Of a stretch of DNA of 64,000 nucleotides, positions 1 to 8,191 are shown one piece after another (position 1 is the first letter of the stretch; each line of letters opens with the position of its first letter). Source of the stretch: Frankia nepalensis (GTDB lineage Bacteria; Actinomycetota; Actinomycetes; Frankiales; Frankiaceae). A model generated the notes under the pieces. That model saw only the letters and a list, made by a program, of their open reading frames with translations, was not told the origin of the DNA and did no database searches. The stretch covers positions 1 through 64,000 of the forward strand of contig NZ_JADWYU010000097.1 in the NCBI RefSeq assembly GCF_016786325.1. The letters run 5' to 3'. Position numbers and translations under genes: made by a program.

Positions 1-58
1 GCCCTGTGCCGACGGCGGCTTCACGGCTGTGTCGGCCAAACGCGGCCAGTGAATGGCG

Positions 59-556
59 TCAGAGGCCCCGGGACATCCAGATGGACGGCTCGTCCTGGAA
101 GCCGTGGCGACGGTAGAAACGACGGGCCGACTCGTTGGGGGCCTCGGTCTCCAGGAACACACCGAGGGCGCCGGCCGCGCGGCAGGCATCGAGAAGCTCG
201 TGCATCGCGGCCGAGCCCACGCCACGGCCGCGGTCTCGGACGTAGAACTCGTCGATCAGGGCCTCGCGGCCGCCGGACTCCAGGCTGTAGCCCCAGCACA
301 CGACGGCATAGCCAAGCGGACCGGCACCGGCGGCGGCCGGCGCGCCCTCGGCCTCCTCGATCTCCACGGCCTCCCCAATCCCGACAGCCTTCTCGATCAG
401 CCAGACCTGGCCATGCTCGTCGCCTTCGAGGAGCGGGCCGAGGGCGTGGGCGACCCGGGCGTCGTCGTGGTCGTGGCCGTCCACCGCGTTGAACTCCCGC
501 GTCAGCTCAAGCAGATCCGCGAGGTCGTCCGGCCGGGCACGGCGTAGCAGCGGCAT
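59..556 (-). CDS. GNAT family N-acetyltransferase
   Basis: A 165-residue protein with the layout of GCN5-related acetyltransferases, which move an acetyl group from acetyl-CoA to an amine. The N-terminus (LLRRARPDDLADLLELTREF) fits the first strand and helix. A central strand pair ends in IDEFYVRDRGRGVGSAAM, the acetyl-CoA pyrophosphate loop (RGRGVG, about residue 112). The C-terminal ETEAPNESARRFYRRHGF block is the usual last helix-strand. A residue-75 insert rich in Glu and Ala is unusual but mild. It is divergent from the next gene and has no obvious operon partner, so the substrate cannot be named. Positions 1-58 hold nothing I recognise. Confidence 0.85.
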   Translation of the reverse strand: MPLLRRARPDDLADLLELTREFNAVDGHDHDDARVAHALGPLLEGDEHGQVWLIEKAVGIGEAVEIEEAEGAPAAAGAGPLGYAVVCWGYSLESGGREALIDEFYVRDRGRGVGSAAMHELLDACRAAGALGVFLETEAPNESARRFYRRHGFQDEPSIWMSRGL

Positions 557-745
557 CGTGGCATTCTGCCGCCCGCGGCGCGCGGCCGGCTCGATCTGTG
601 CCGACTCGCCAGCTTCTCCAATCTGCCGCCTTCGGCTATGGCGACACGTATGTGGAGAATGTCGCCAGAAGACCGACTTTCACGGGCCACCGTTGACCAT
701 CTGGGCTGGTCGGGACATCGGCCCGCGCTTCGCGAGGGGCGACGC

Positions 746-1876
746 ATGTCAACCACCACGGGCAAGATCCTTGTCGTCACCTGGAACGGCGGCGGCAATG
801 TCCCGCCCGCGCTGAGCCTCGCCGACGAGCTGCGCCGGCGCGGCCACGACGTCCGGGTCCTGGGCCACGGCCCCCAGCGCGCCACCGTCGAGGGCGCGGG
901 CCTGCGGTTCGAGGCGTACCGGCACGCGGCCCCGCACTCGCCGCTGGACCGGGCGAGTTTCGCGAAGTTCGCGGCCGAGTACGTCCGCCTGTATGTCGAT
1001 CCCGGCGCGGGTGTCGACCTGATGGCGTCCCTCGAGCGCGAAGGAGCCGACGTCGTGGTCGTCGACGCCCTGCTGCTCGACGCGCTGCGCGCCCTGCAGC
1101 GTCGGGGAACGCGGCACGTCGTGCTGCACCACACCCTGCTCGGCTACATGACGGGCGGCTTCGCGGCCGGGGCGGGGACGATCACCAGGACGCGCGGTCT
1201 CGCGCCCACCACCCTGTGGGGGCGGGCGGACCGGGTACTGGCGCCGGGCACCGCGTCGCTGGAGCGGCGGTCCACCCAACCCGCGAACGTGCGCCTGACC
1301 GGCCCGATGTGGCCCGTGGGGGTGTCACCCAGGCCGCACCGCGGGGAAGACCGAATCCTGGTCAGCCTCAGCTCGATCCACTACGGGGGGCAGCTCGCGG
1401 CCCTGCGCAGGATCATGGCGGCGGTGGCCGGCCTGCCGGTGCCGGTGGTGCTGACGACCGGCCGCGCCGTCGACCCGGCCGAGCTCGACGTGCCGCCGGG
1501 CGTCGAGGCGCACGGCTTCCTCCCGCACGGCGAGGTGCTGCCGAACGTGAGCATGGTCGTCGGCCACGGCGGGTTCAGCACCACCACGCAGGCGCTGGCC
1601 CACGACCTGCCGATGGTCGTGATGCCGATGTTCACCTTCGGCGACCAGCGGGTGGTCGGGGCGGCGGTGGCGCGCGCCGGCGCGGGGGTCATGGTGCGGC
1701 GCGGCGCGTCGGTCGCGGCGATCCGGGACGCCATCGTCCGGATGCTGGGCGACGGCCCGCACCGGGCCGCCGCCGCCCGCCTCGGCGCCGAGCTGCGCGC
1801 CGCGGGCGGTGCCGCCACCGCCGCCGACGAGATCGAGCTGCTTCTTCCGCGGGTGACCGCGGTCAGCCGAAGGTGA
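746..1876 (+). CDS. UGT-like glycosyltransferase (GT1 / macrolide glycosyltransferase fold)
   Basis: A 376-residue GT-B protein. ILVVTWNGGGNVPPALSLA at the N-terminus is the Gly-rich acceptor-side loop of UGT-type enzymes. The C-terminal half carries the donor-sugar motif around VVGHGGFSTTTQAL and a D-Q pair (FGDQRVVG) that in this family contacts the nucleotide sugar. The ATG at 746 is preferred over an upstream in-frame ATG at 638 because GAGGGG lies eight bases before it and the family N-terminus begins there. Likely role: glycosylation of a lipid or secondary metabolite. Its last 14 bases overlap tail-to-tail with the alcohol dehydrogenase gene. Confidence 0.85.
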   Translation: MSTTTGKILVVTWNGGGNVPPALSLADELRRRGHDVRVLGHGPQRATVEGAGLRFEAYRHAAPHSPLDRASFAKFAAEYVRLYVDPGAGVDLMASLEREGADVVVVDALLLDALRALQRRGTRHVVLHHTLLGYMTGGFAAGAGTITRTRGLAPTTLWGRADRVLAPGTASLERRSTQPANVRLTGPMWPVGVSPRPHRGEDRILVSLSSIHYGGQLAALRRIMAAVAGLPVPVVLTTGRAVDPAELDVPPGVEAHGFLPHGEVLPNVSMVVGHGGFSTTTQALAHDLPMVVMPMFTFGDQRVVGAAVARAGAGVMVRRGASVAAIRDAIVRMLGDGPHRAAAARLGAELRAAGGAATAADEIELLLPRVTAVSRR

Positions 1877-2984
1877 CCACTCCTCGCAGGTTCCGGCCGG
1901 CGCGCAGGTCGGCGTAGCCGTCGTTGATGGTTTCCAGCGTGTACCGGTTGGTGATGAGCTCGTCGAGCTTGAGCCGGCCCTGTCGGTAGAGCGCGAGCAT
2001 CGCCGGGATGTCCTTCGACGGGCTGGAGGCGCCGAACAGCGAGCCCTGGATCCGCTTCTGGTAGAGCACCAGGTGCCGCATCGACACCGGCAGGCCGAGG
2101 TCCTCGTCGGCGCGGCCCATGCCGACCAGCACGCACGTCCCCGCCTTGCGGATCGCCTCCACGCCTTCGGCGACGTGCTCGGGCTTCGCCACGCCGACGC
2201 AGACGATGGCGGAGTCGGCGCCCTGCCCGTTCGTGAAGCCCCGCGCCAGGTCGGTCGCCTCGGCCATGGTGGCGACGGCGTGGGTCGCCCCGAGCGCGAG
2301 CGCCGCCGTCCGCTTCATCTCGACCGGGTCGACGGCGATGACGACCGAGGCGCCCGCGTGCGCCGCGCCCTGCACCGCGTTGATGCCGATCCCGCCGACG
2401 CCCTGCACGATGATGACGTCACCGGGCTTGACCTCGGCGGAGCGGACGGCCGCGCCCCATCCCGTGCTCACCCCGCAGCTGGTCAGGCAGGCGGCCTCCA
2501 GCGGGACGTCCTCCGGGCAGCGCACCGCCGACTGCACCGAGACGGTGGTGAGCTCGCTGAACGTGGCGACACCGGCGGCCTGGCTCACCGGACGGCCGTC
2601 CAGGCTCATCCGGCGGCTGCCGTCGGCGCGCACCCCGGACAGCACCCGGGAGCCGTTGTCGCACAGGTTCTGCAGCCCGGCGGCGCACCACCGGCACAGC
2701 CCGCACATCGGCAGGAACGACAGGACGACCCGGTCGCCGACCTTCCAGCCGGGCGTGTGCGGGCCGACGGCCTCGACGATGCCGGCACCCTCGTGGCCGC
2801 CCGCCATCGGCAGCGACCCGTCCGCCACCGACAGGTCGCCGGTGGCGATGTGATCGTCGGAGTGGCACAGGCCCGCGGCCGCCACGCGGATCAGCAGCTC
2901 GTCCTGCCGCGGCGGCTCGAGCTCCACCTCGGTGATCTCCCACTTGCCGGGCTGTTCGAACAGCACGGCCGCCCTCGTCCGCAC
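1863..2984 (-). CDS. NDMA-type zinc-dependent alcohol dehydrogenase
   Basis: A 373-residue class III-like medium-chain alcohol dehydrogenase, oxidising an alcohol to an aldehyde. The catalytic zinc ligands are visible in GLCHSDDH and GGHEGAG. The structural zinc site is the four-cysteine run within CGLCRWCAAGLQNLC. The Rossmann motif is VQGVGGIGINAVQG. The sequence resembles actinobacterial enzymes that keep NAD(H) bound and can use N,N-dimethyl-4-nitrosoaniline in vitro. It is last in the minus-strand catabolic series, 52 bases after the binding-protein-like gene. With the P450 and aldehyde dehydrogenase upstream it would supply the alcohol-to-aldehyde step. The substrate is not predictable. 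Confidence 0.88.
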   Translation of the reverse strand: MRTRAAVLFEQPGKWEITEVELEPPRQDELLIRVAAAGLCHSDDHIATGDLSVADGSLPMAGGHEGAGIVEAVGPHTPGWKVGDRVVLSFLPMCGLCRWCAAGLQNLCDNGSRVLSGVRADGSRRMSLDGRPVSQAAGVATFSELTTVSVQSAVRCPEDVPLEAACLTSCGVSTGWGAAVRSAEVKPGDVIIVQGVGGIGINAVQGAAHAGASVVIAVDPVEMKRTAALALGATHAVATMAEATDLARGFTNGQGADSAIVCVGVAKPEHVAEGVEAIRKAGTCVLVGMGRADEDLGLPVSMRHLVLYQKRIQGSLFGASSPSKDIPAMLALYRQGRLKLDELITNRYTLETINDGYADLRAGRNLRGVVTFG

Positions 2985-3036
2985 GGTGTTCCCTTCCTTT
3001 CCGCCGGTTCCCTGGTCGCGCTCGGGGCGTGGCCGC

Positions 3037-4161
3037 TCAGTAGTCGTCGGAAGGCGTGAAGAGGCCCTCGAACTCGAGCTTCCCGTCGCGGACCCGGCCG
3101 AAGTGCAGCCAGTCGCCCTTGAACAGCTGATGGTCGTGGGGCCCGCCGGCGATGTGGGTGTTGGGGCCGCCGGTGACCGCCGGCATGAACCGGATCCGCT
3201 CGAGGCCGACCTTCACGCCGGGGCCGGTGAGGACGGGCGCGCGGTGCAGCGCCTCGACGACGGCGGCGGCCATGTCGTACGCGAGGCCCGGGATGGCGTT
3301 CGGCCACATCCACGGGTCCTCGCCGTACCGGGCGACGAACCGCTCGTGGAACCGGTGCATCCGCGGGTTCTCCGGGCACCACTGGTCGATGCCGACCCAG
3401 CCCTCGAGCTGCTCGAAGCCCCAGATGTACTGCATGAACGCCGTGGTCATGATCCGCGGCGGGTCCCAGTCGATGTTCTCCAGCGCGGCCCGCACCGCTC
3501 CGGACACCACCAGGCCGCCGTAGCCGAGCCAGACCAGCGCGTCGGCGTTCGCGTCACGCAGGACCGCGAACTTTTCCGCCAGCTGGTCGGTGGTGGTCGC
3601 GTTGGTGATCTTCTCGATCGCGGCGATCGAGATGCCGAGCCGGCGGCACTCCTGGTGGAAGAACCGGACGTACTCCTCGCTGATCGGCGACCACGGCAGG
3701 ACGACCGCCACCCGCCGGTGCCCGTTGCGCTTCAGCCAGTTGACCATCAGCGCCGGGTCGCCGCCGACGTCGCCGTTGCCCATCCGGAAGCAGTACTCGC
3801 CGTGGAACTGGTCGGTCCCGCACATGCTGACCAGCGGCACCTGGGCGGCGTTCGCGTGCTCGGTGAGCGCGATCGCCGAGTCGGTGTAGTTGGCGCCGAC
3901 GACGGCGAGGCAGCCGGCGTCGACCAGCCGGTGGAACGCGTCGACGCCGCCCTTCGCCGTCCCCTGGGGCAGGCCCGCGTCGTCCTCGAACAGGAACTCG
4001 TAGCGGCGGTCGAGCACCCCGCGCTCGATCCCCTCGTCGAACGCCATCCGGATCTCGCGCTCGAAGCGCGCCCACTCCATGCCGAGCCAGCCGATCTTCG
4101 TGGGCTCGAGACGCAGCCAGCGGTCCTCGATCGACGGCGCCGCGGAACTCCCTGTCGTCAT
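3037..4161 (-). CDS. Branched-chain-type substrate-binding protein without a signal peptide
   Basis: A 374-residue periplasmic-binding-protein type 1 fold, like Leu/Ile/Val receptors and the amide sensor AmiC. IGWLGMEWARFEREIRMAF is the first strand and helix, VVGANYTDSAIALTEHA the ligand-side loop, and MVNWLKRNGHRRVAVVLPWS the second-lobe start. Unlike the lipoproteins at 5505, 22758 and 33627, it begins MTTGSSAAPSIEDRW with no hydrophobic stretch or lipobox. The start is well supported because the ATG shares one base with the stop of the phosphotransferase gene (TGATG). It is therefore probably cytosolic and may be a ligand sensor rather than a transport receptor. That role is inferred. Confidence 0.8.
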   Translation of the reverse strand: MTTGSSAAPSIEDRWLRLEPTKIGWLGMEWARFEREIRMAFDEGIERGVLDRRYEFLFEDDAGLPQGTAKGGVDAFHRLVDAGCLAVVGANYTDSAIALTEHANAAQVPLVSMCGTDQFHGEYCFRMGNGDVGGDPALMVNWLKRNGHRRVAVVLPWSPISEEYVRFFHQECRRLGISIAAIEKITNATTTDQLAEKFAVLRDANADALVWLGYGGLVVSGAVRAALENIDWDPPRIMTTAFMQYIWGFEQLEGWVGIDQWCPENPRMHRFHERFVARYGEDPWMWPNAIPGLAYDMAAAVVEALHRAPVLTGPGVKVGLERIRFMPAVTGGPNTHIAGGPHDHQLFKGDWLHFGRVRDGKLEFEGLFTPSDDY

Positions 4162-5300
4162 CACCACTCCTTGTCGTTGTCGTTCAGCACAGCGGTCAGG
4201 GCATCGTGGTCGGCGACCGCGGTCCCCAGGCGCGTCAGCAGCGCGCCGGTGATCGCCGGGTCGACCTTCAGGGTGATGCCCCACAGGAACAGGCCGTGGA
4301 CGACGCCCCGGCGCACGCGCAGCCAGGCGTCGTCCCAGGCCGGCGCGTCGACGCCACCGGCGCGCAGGTGGTCCAGGTAGTGCCGGACCAGGTCCCTCTC
4401 GGCGCGGCGGCGGTCGTCGACGGTCAGCGCGGACGCGATGTGGTAGCCGACGTCGAGGTACCACGGCCCGCGCTGCGCCAGCTGCCAGTCGACGAACGAC
4501 GGGCGGCCTTCGGCGTTCAGGTACACGTTGCCGACGTGCGCGTCACCGTGGATCACCGACCAGGGCGCCGCGGACGCCGCGTTCTCGGCGAGCCGCCGGT
4601 AGGCGTCGACGAGCCGGTCGGCGTCCCGGACCTCGACCGGCACGCCCGCGCCGATCGGGCCGGCGAAGTTGGCGCGGATCTCGGTCGCCCCGCGCTGCAC
4701 GAGATAGGTCGACAGCCGGGGCGCGAGCCAGCGCGCGTCGGCGAGCGCCGGGGCGCACCAGGTGGCGGCGTGCAGCCTGGCGAGCTCGGCCAGGCTTTCG
4801 GCCGTCTGGTCCGGTGTGTAGGGGGTGAGCGCGTCGAGGAAGACGGCACCCTGGGTGGCGACGTCCTCGGTGAGGACGACGCCGTAGCGGGTCCGCGGGT
4901 CGAAGTCGGCGTACACGGCGCGCAGCGTGCGCATTCCGGCCCAGCCGGCCACGTCCCGGTAGAAGCAGGCCTCCGGCTCGCCCGCCTGCCGGAAGGCGCG
5001 GCCGGCGGCGGTGAAGTAGCCCTTGCCGCACAGGTCCAGCGGCAGCCCGTCCGGCGCGGTGCCGTCCGCGCAGGTGATCCGGAAACGGGCGTTCGTGGCG
5101 ACCCGGCTGATGACCGGGCCGGGCGTGACCGCCGTGACCTGGACGCCGGGGAAGCGGCGGCCAAGCGCCGCGGTCAGCCAGGCCGGCGACAGCATCTCCT
5201 CGAGGGAGTCGGGCACCCGCGGCGCGGTGCCGGCGGACGCGGTGCCGGCGGGCGCGGCGGTGGCGGACGCGGCGGTGGTGTGGTCCCCGGCCGCGGTCAC
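4161..5300 (-). CDS. Phosphotransferase family protein (aminoglycoside phosphotransferase / choline kinase-like fold)
   Basis: A 379-residue kinase-like protein. The Brenner-type catalytic loop WSVIHGDAHVGNVYL (about residue 247) and the metal-binding FVDWQLAQRGPWYLD are both intact, so it should transfer phosphate from ATP to a small-molecule hydroxyl. Relatives in acyl-CoA catabolic clusters are often annotated only as phosphotransferase or ecdysteroid-kinase-like. The first 30 residues are Ala/Thr-rich and probably disordered. The GTG start overlaps the stop of a possible 33-codon ORF (GTGA), and its own stop overlaps the next start (TGATG), indicating tight coupling. A start further inside, near MLSPAWL, is possible. 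Confidence 0.82.
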   Translation of the reverse strand: MTAAGDHTTAASATAAPAGTASAGTAPRVPDSLEEMLSPAWLTAALGRRFPGVQVTAVTPGPVISRVATNARFRITCADGTAPDGLPLDLCGKGYFTAAGRAFRQAGEPEACFYRDVAGWAGMRTLRAVYADFDPRTRYGVVLTEDVATQGAVFLDALTPYTPDQTAESLAELARLHAATWCAPALADARWLAPRLSTYLVQRGATEIRANFAGPIGAGVPVEVRDADRLVDAYRRLAENAASAAPWSVIHGDAHVGNVYLNAEGRPSFVDWQLAQRGPWYLDVGYHIASALTVDDRRRAERDLVRHYLDHLRAGGVDAPAWDDAWLRVRRGVVHGLFLWGITLKVDPAITGALLTRLGTAVADHDALTAVLNDNDKEW

Positions 5301-5398
5301 GGCGCGGCTCCGGTGCCGGCGGGCGGCGACGCGGCGCCGGGCGCGCGGCCGCCGGCGCGCGGCCGGGGCGCGAGATCGGTCAGGACCTGCGGAGGCAT
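5297..5398 (-). CDS. Possible 33-residue leader ORF
   Basis: A short ORF with a good ribosome binding site (GAGGGAG, eight bases before the ATG) encoding a Pro/Ala/Gly/Arg-rich peptide beginning MPPQVLTDLAPRP. Its TGA overlaps the GTG start of the phosphotransferase gene. It lies just downstream of the terminator that follows the 5505 binding-protein gene. It could be a translated leader that feeds ribosomes into the phosphotransferase start. No relatives are recognised and the composition is low complexity, so a chance ORF remains possible. Confidence 0.35.
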   Translation of the reverse strand: MPPQVLTDLAPRPRAGGRAPGAASPPAGTGAAP

Positions 5399-5454
5399 GT
5401 TGAGTTCTCCCTCTCGGGTCGCGGGCGCGGGCCGCCTGGCGGCCGCGCGTTCCG

Positions 5455-5496
5455 CTCCCGGTGGCGGACGGCGCGGTGGCCGTCCGCCACCGGGAG
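5455..5496 (-). terminator. Strong stem-loop after the substrate-binding lipoprotein gene
   Basis: A perfect 17-bp inverted repeat (5455-5471 and 5480-5496, left arm CTCCCGGTGGCGGACGG) with an 8-base loop, starting nine bases beyond the stop of the 5505-6872 gene. There is no U-tract, as is usual for high-GC actinomycete terminators. It should limit readthrough into the phosphotransferase genes. Confidence 0.75.
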
Positions 5497-5504
5497 TGAC
5501 CTCG

Positions 5505-6872
5505 CTAGTTGTTCGGGTACAGCGGCGTGCAGGCGAGCTTGACGGCCTCGGTGTACTTGCCGCCGGCAAGGTGGACGACGGAGGCGCACGGGGCGGCCGC
5601 GTTGTGGTTGACCGGCCACTGGGTCTCGCCGACGGCGCCGGGGACGTGGTAGCTGTAACTGCCCCCGTTGAGGGTCTTGAGCAGGTTCGCGACCGTGAGG
5701 TCGGGGCCGGTCTTCTCGATCGCGTCGAGGAAGAAGTCCGCCGACCAGTAGCCGGCCATCGCGGTCAGGGTGATCGGCTGGCCGGGGGCGTACTTGGCGA
5801 AGTCCGCCTCGAGCTGCTTGACGCCGGCCGAGCCGCTCTCCACGGGCGCCCACTGCACCAGGGTGTAGGTGTCCTCCAGGTCCTTGAAGCCTGTCAGCCG
5901 TGGGTCGTAGCCGAGCGGGGTGAGGATCTTGCCCTCGTAGCCGGCCGCGCGCAGCGCGGTGATGAGCTTGATGGCGGGCGCGAAGTCCACGATGGTGACG
6001 ATCAGGTCCGGCGGGGCGCCCTTGTCGGCGGCCATCAGGTCGTTGACGAGTGCCGTGGGGTCGTTGAGCCCAGCCGCCGGCACGGGGTTCTCGGAATAAG
6101 GCACGGAGAACCCGGCGGCCTTGACGCCCTTCGCGGCCAGGTTGATGCCGTTGACCGCGGAGTCGATGTCGACGCCGACGAACGCCACGCTCTTGTCCGT
6201 GATGCCGCCGAGGATGCCACTGGCGGCCATCGCCCACGTCGTCGAGATCGTCGGCCCGTCCGGCTCGGCGACCAGGCAGCCGGTCACACCGAAGCCGATG
6301 GCGGTGTTGCAGTAGGGCGCGCTCACTCCCCAGCCGAAGAACGGCGTCCCGGACTTGCAGAACGTGTCGGCGAAGTTGCCGGTGCGGACGACGGCGGGCA
6401 CGGCCGCGAAGACGCCGTCGGCGACCAGGGACTGGGCCTCGGTGAGGGTCCGGGCGGAGTCGGCGCCGTCGTCCCGGGTGCCGATGTAGTTGATCTTTCG
6501 GCCGTTGATGCCGCCCTCGTCGTTGGCCCGGCTGAACCGGGCCTTCGCGCCCACGTCCATCCCGGCGTTCACGGGCCCGCTCGTGCTGGACTGGGTGATC
6601 AGTCCGCCGATCTTGATCTCGGTGTCGGTGACGCCGCGGGCCGGCTCGCCGCCGGGCGCGGTGCAGTCGAGCTTGGCCGCGTCGACGGTGATGCCAGAGT
6701 TGCTCCAGCCCGAGTCCGGTCCCGCCTCGAACGCCTCCGGGCCGAGGGCCTGCGCCGACGCCGAGGGCTGCGCGCCACCGCCGGCTCCGTCGTCGTCCCC
6801 GCCGCCGCACGCGGCGACCAGTAAGAGCGCCGCCACGGCGGCGATGGGGACGAGTCTTCGGGAGCTATGCAT
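5505..6872 (-). CDS. Branched-chain-type substrate-binding lipoprotein (orphan receptor)
   Basis: A 455-residue secreted lipoprotein. A Lys/Arg-light n-region, a hydrophobic segment (LVPIAAVAALLLVAAC) and the lipobox LVAAC put the lipidated cysteine at about residue 22. The mature protein has the Leu/Ile/Val-receptor fold: TDTEIKIGGLI, GGINGRKINYIGTRDDGADS, FFGWGVSAPYCN and TAMAGYWSADFFLDAIEK. It is paralogous to the proteins at 22758 and 33627. No permease or ATPase gene lies in the window, so it either serves a transporter elsewhere or acts as a sensor. GGAGG sits before the ATG, and it follows the CoA transferase gene by 41 bases. A strong terminator follows it. Confidence 0.9.
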   Translation of the reverse strand: MHSSRRLVPIAAVAALLLVAACGGGDDDGAGGGAQPSASAQALGPEAFEAGPDSGWSNSGITVDAAKLDCTAPGGEPARGVTDTEIKIGGLITQSSTSGPVNAGMDVGAKARFSRANDEGGINGRKINYIGTRDDGADSARTLTEAQSLVADGVFAAVPAVVRTGNFADTFCKSGTPFFGWGVSAPYCNTAIGFGVTGCLVAEPDGPTISTTWAMAASGILGGITDKSVAFVGVDIDSAVNGINLAAKGVKAAGFSVPYSENPVPAAGLNDPTALVNDLMAADKGAPPDLIVTIVDFAPAIKLITALRAAGYEGKILTPLGYDPRLTGFKDLEDTYTLVQWAPVESGSAGVKQLEADFAKYAPGQPITLTAMAGYWSADFFLDAIEKTGPDLTVANLLKTLNGGSYSYHVPGAVGETQWPVNHNAAAPCASVVHLAGGKYTEAVKLACTPLYPNN

Positions 6873-6913
6873 TGCTGAACCTCCGTTGTGGTGCGGTGCG
6901 TGGTGGCGCGTCC

Positions 6914-8128
6914 TCAGAGGACGGCGCCGGATTCCTTGAGGCGCAAGATCTCGTCCCAGGTGAAGCCGTGCTCGAGCAGAACCTCGTCGGTGTGCTCGCC
7001 GTGGGCGGGGGCCGGGGTCAGGGCCGGGGGTGTGTCGTCGAACTGGGCGGGGCTGGCGACGAGTGGGTAGTCGTGGGAACCCTTCTGGACGGTCGTCACG
7101 AAGCTGTTCGACACCGCCTGCGGGTCGCCCGCTGCTTCTCGGGCGGTCTGCACGAGTGACCACGGCGTCGCGAGCCGCCCGAGCAGTTCGGTCCAGTAGG
7201 CGAGGTCGCGGCCCGCGAAGATCTCGTCGAGCGTCTCGATGCAGGCCGCCGCGTTGGCGGCCCGGGCCGCGGCCGTCGCGAACCGTGGGTCGTCCAGCAG
7301 CTCCGGCCGCTCCACCTCCCGGAAGAACTCCTCGACGTGCTTCTCCGTCTGGATTCCCGACAGGTAGATGAGCCGGTCGTCTCGGGTCAGGTAGGCGGCG
7401 ACGAAGGGGTTCGGCAGCCGTCGGTGCCGGTTGCGCGGGATGGCGTCGACGTCGTAGAGCTGGCTCGCGACGACGGCGGGCGAGAACATCCACATCCCGG
7501 ACGACAGGAGCGAGACGTCGACCACCGCCCCCTGGCCGGTCCGTTCCCGGCGGAAGAGCGCGGCGGCGATGCCGCCGGCGAGGAAGGCGCCGGAGGCGAG
7601 GTCGCCGAGGGCGGGTCCGGGTTGTGGGACGAACTCGTCGCTGACCTGGCTGGCGGCCTGTGCCATGCCGGTGCGGGCCCAGAAGTCGGTGTGGTCGAAG
7701 CCGCCCGCGTCGGCTTCCGGGCCGCGCGGCCCGTGCCCGCTCGCCCTGGCATAGATCAGGTTCGGTTTGACGGCGGTGAGGTCGCCGACGTCGACCCGGA
7801 ACCGGCGCCGCGCGCTGGGCAGCAGGTTGGTGATGAACACGTCGGCCGAGCCGACCAGCGCGGCCATCACCCGCTGGCCCCCGTCGGTGCGCTGGTCGAC
7901 CCCGACGCACCGCTTACCACGGTTGGTGATCTCCCACATGAAGGCGACGCCGACCTCGCGGTCGGGTAGTCCCGCGACCGGGTGGCCGTTCATCGGGTCC
8001 AGCGTCCCGGGTGGCACCACCTTGATGACGTCGGCGCCCCAGTCGGCGAGCACCGCCCCGGCTGACGGCGCGAAGGCGTACATCGACGCCTCGACGACGC
8101 GAACTCCGGCGAGCAGGTTGTAGGGCAT
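6914..8128 (-). CDS. CaiB/BaiF family CoA transferase
   Basis: A 404-residue class III CoA transferase, which moves CoA between acyl-CoA and a free acid through an aspartyl-CoA intermediate. Visible signatures are the N-terminal GVRVVEASMYAFAPSAGAVLADWGAD, the CoA-contact block NRGKRCVGVD, and ALGDLASG, where Asp176 matches the catalytic aspartate of the family. Length is normal. It sits between the amidohydrolase and binding-lipoprotein genes. In this setting it probably activates the carboxylic acid made by the P450, alcohol dehydrogenase and aldehyde dehydrogenase steps. The acid itself is unknown. Confidence 0.93.
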   Translation of the reverse strand: MPYNLLAGVRVVEASMYAFAPSAGAVLADWGADVIKVVPPGTLDPMNGHPVAGLPDREVGVAFMWEITNRGKRCVGVDQRTDGGQRVMAALVGSADVFITNLLPSARRRFRVDVGDLTAVKPNLIYARASGHGPRGPEADAGGFDHTDFWARTGMAQAASQVSDEFVPQPGPALGDLASGAFLAGGIAAALFRRERTGQGAVVDVSLLSSGMWMFSPAVVASQLYDVDAIPRNRHRRLPNPFVAAYLTRDDRLIYLSGIQTEKHVEEFFREVERPELLDDPRFATAAARAANAAACIETLDEIFAGRDLAYWTELLGRLATPWSLVQTAREAAGDPQAVSNSFVTTVQKGSHDYPLVASPAQFDDTPPALTPAPAHGEHTDEVLLEHGFTWDEILRLKESGAVL

Positions 8129-8191
8129 GGCACTCCGTCGATCTCGTGTGGGTCGATTTCGTGTGGGTCGGGTGCGAACGGCCGGCGCCGG

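Noticed and set aside
4206-6824. Very long plus-strand open frame across the kinase-like and lipoprotein genes
   Set aside because: Antisense to two clear minus-strand genes; the translation is Gly/Arg/Val-rich with no domain, as expected from the opposite strand of high-GC coding sequence.
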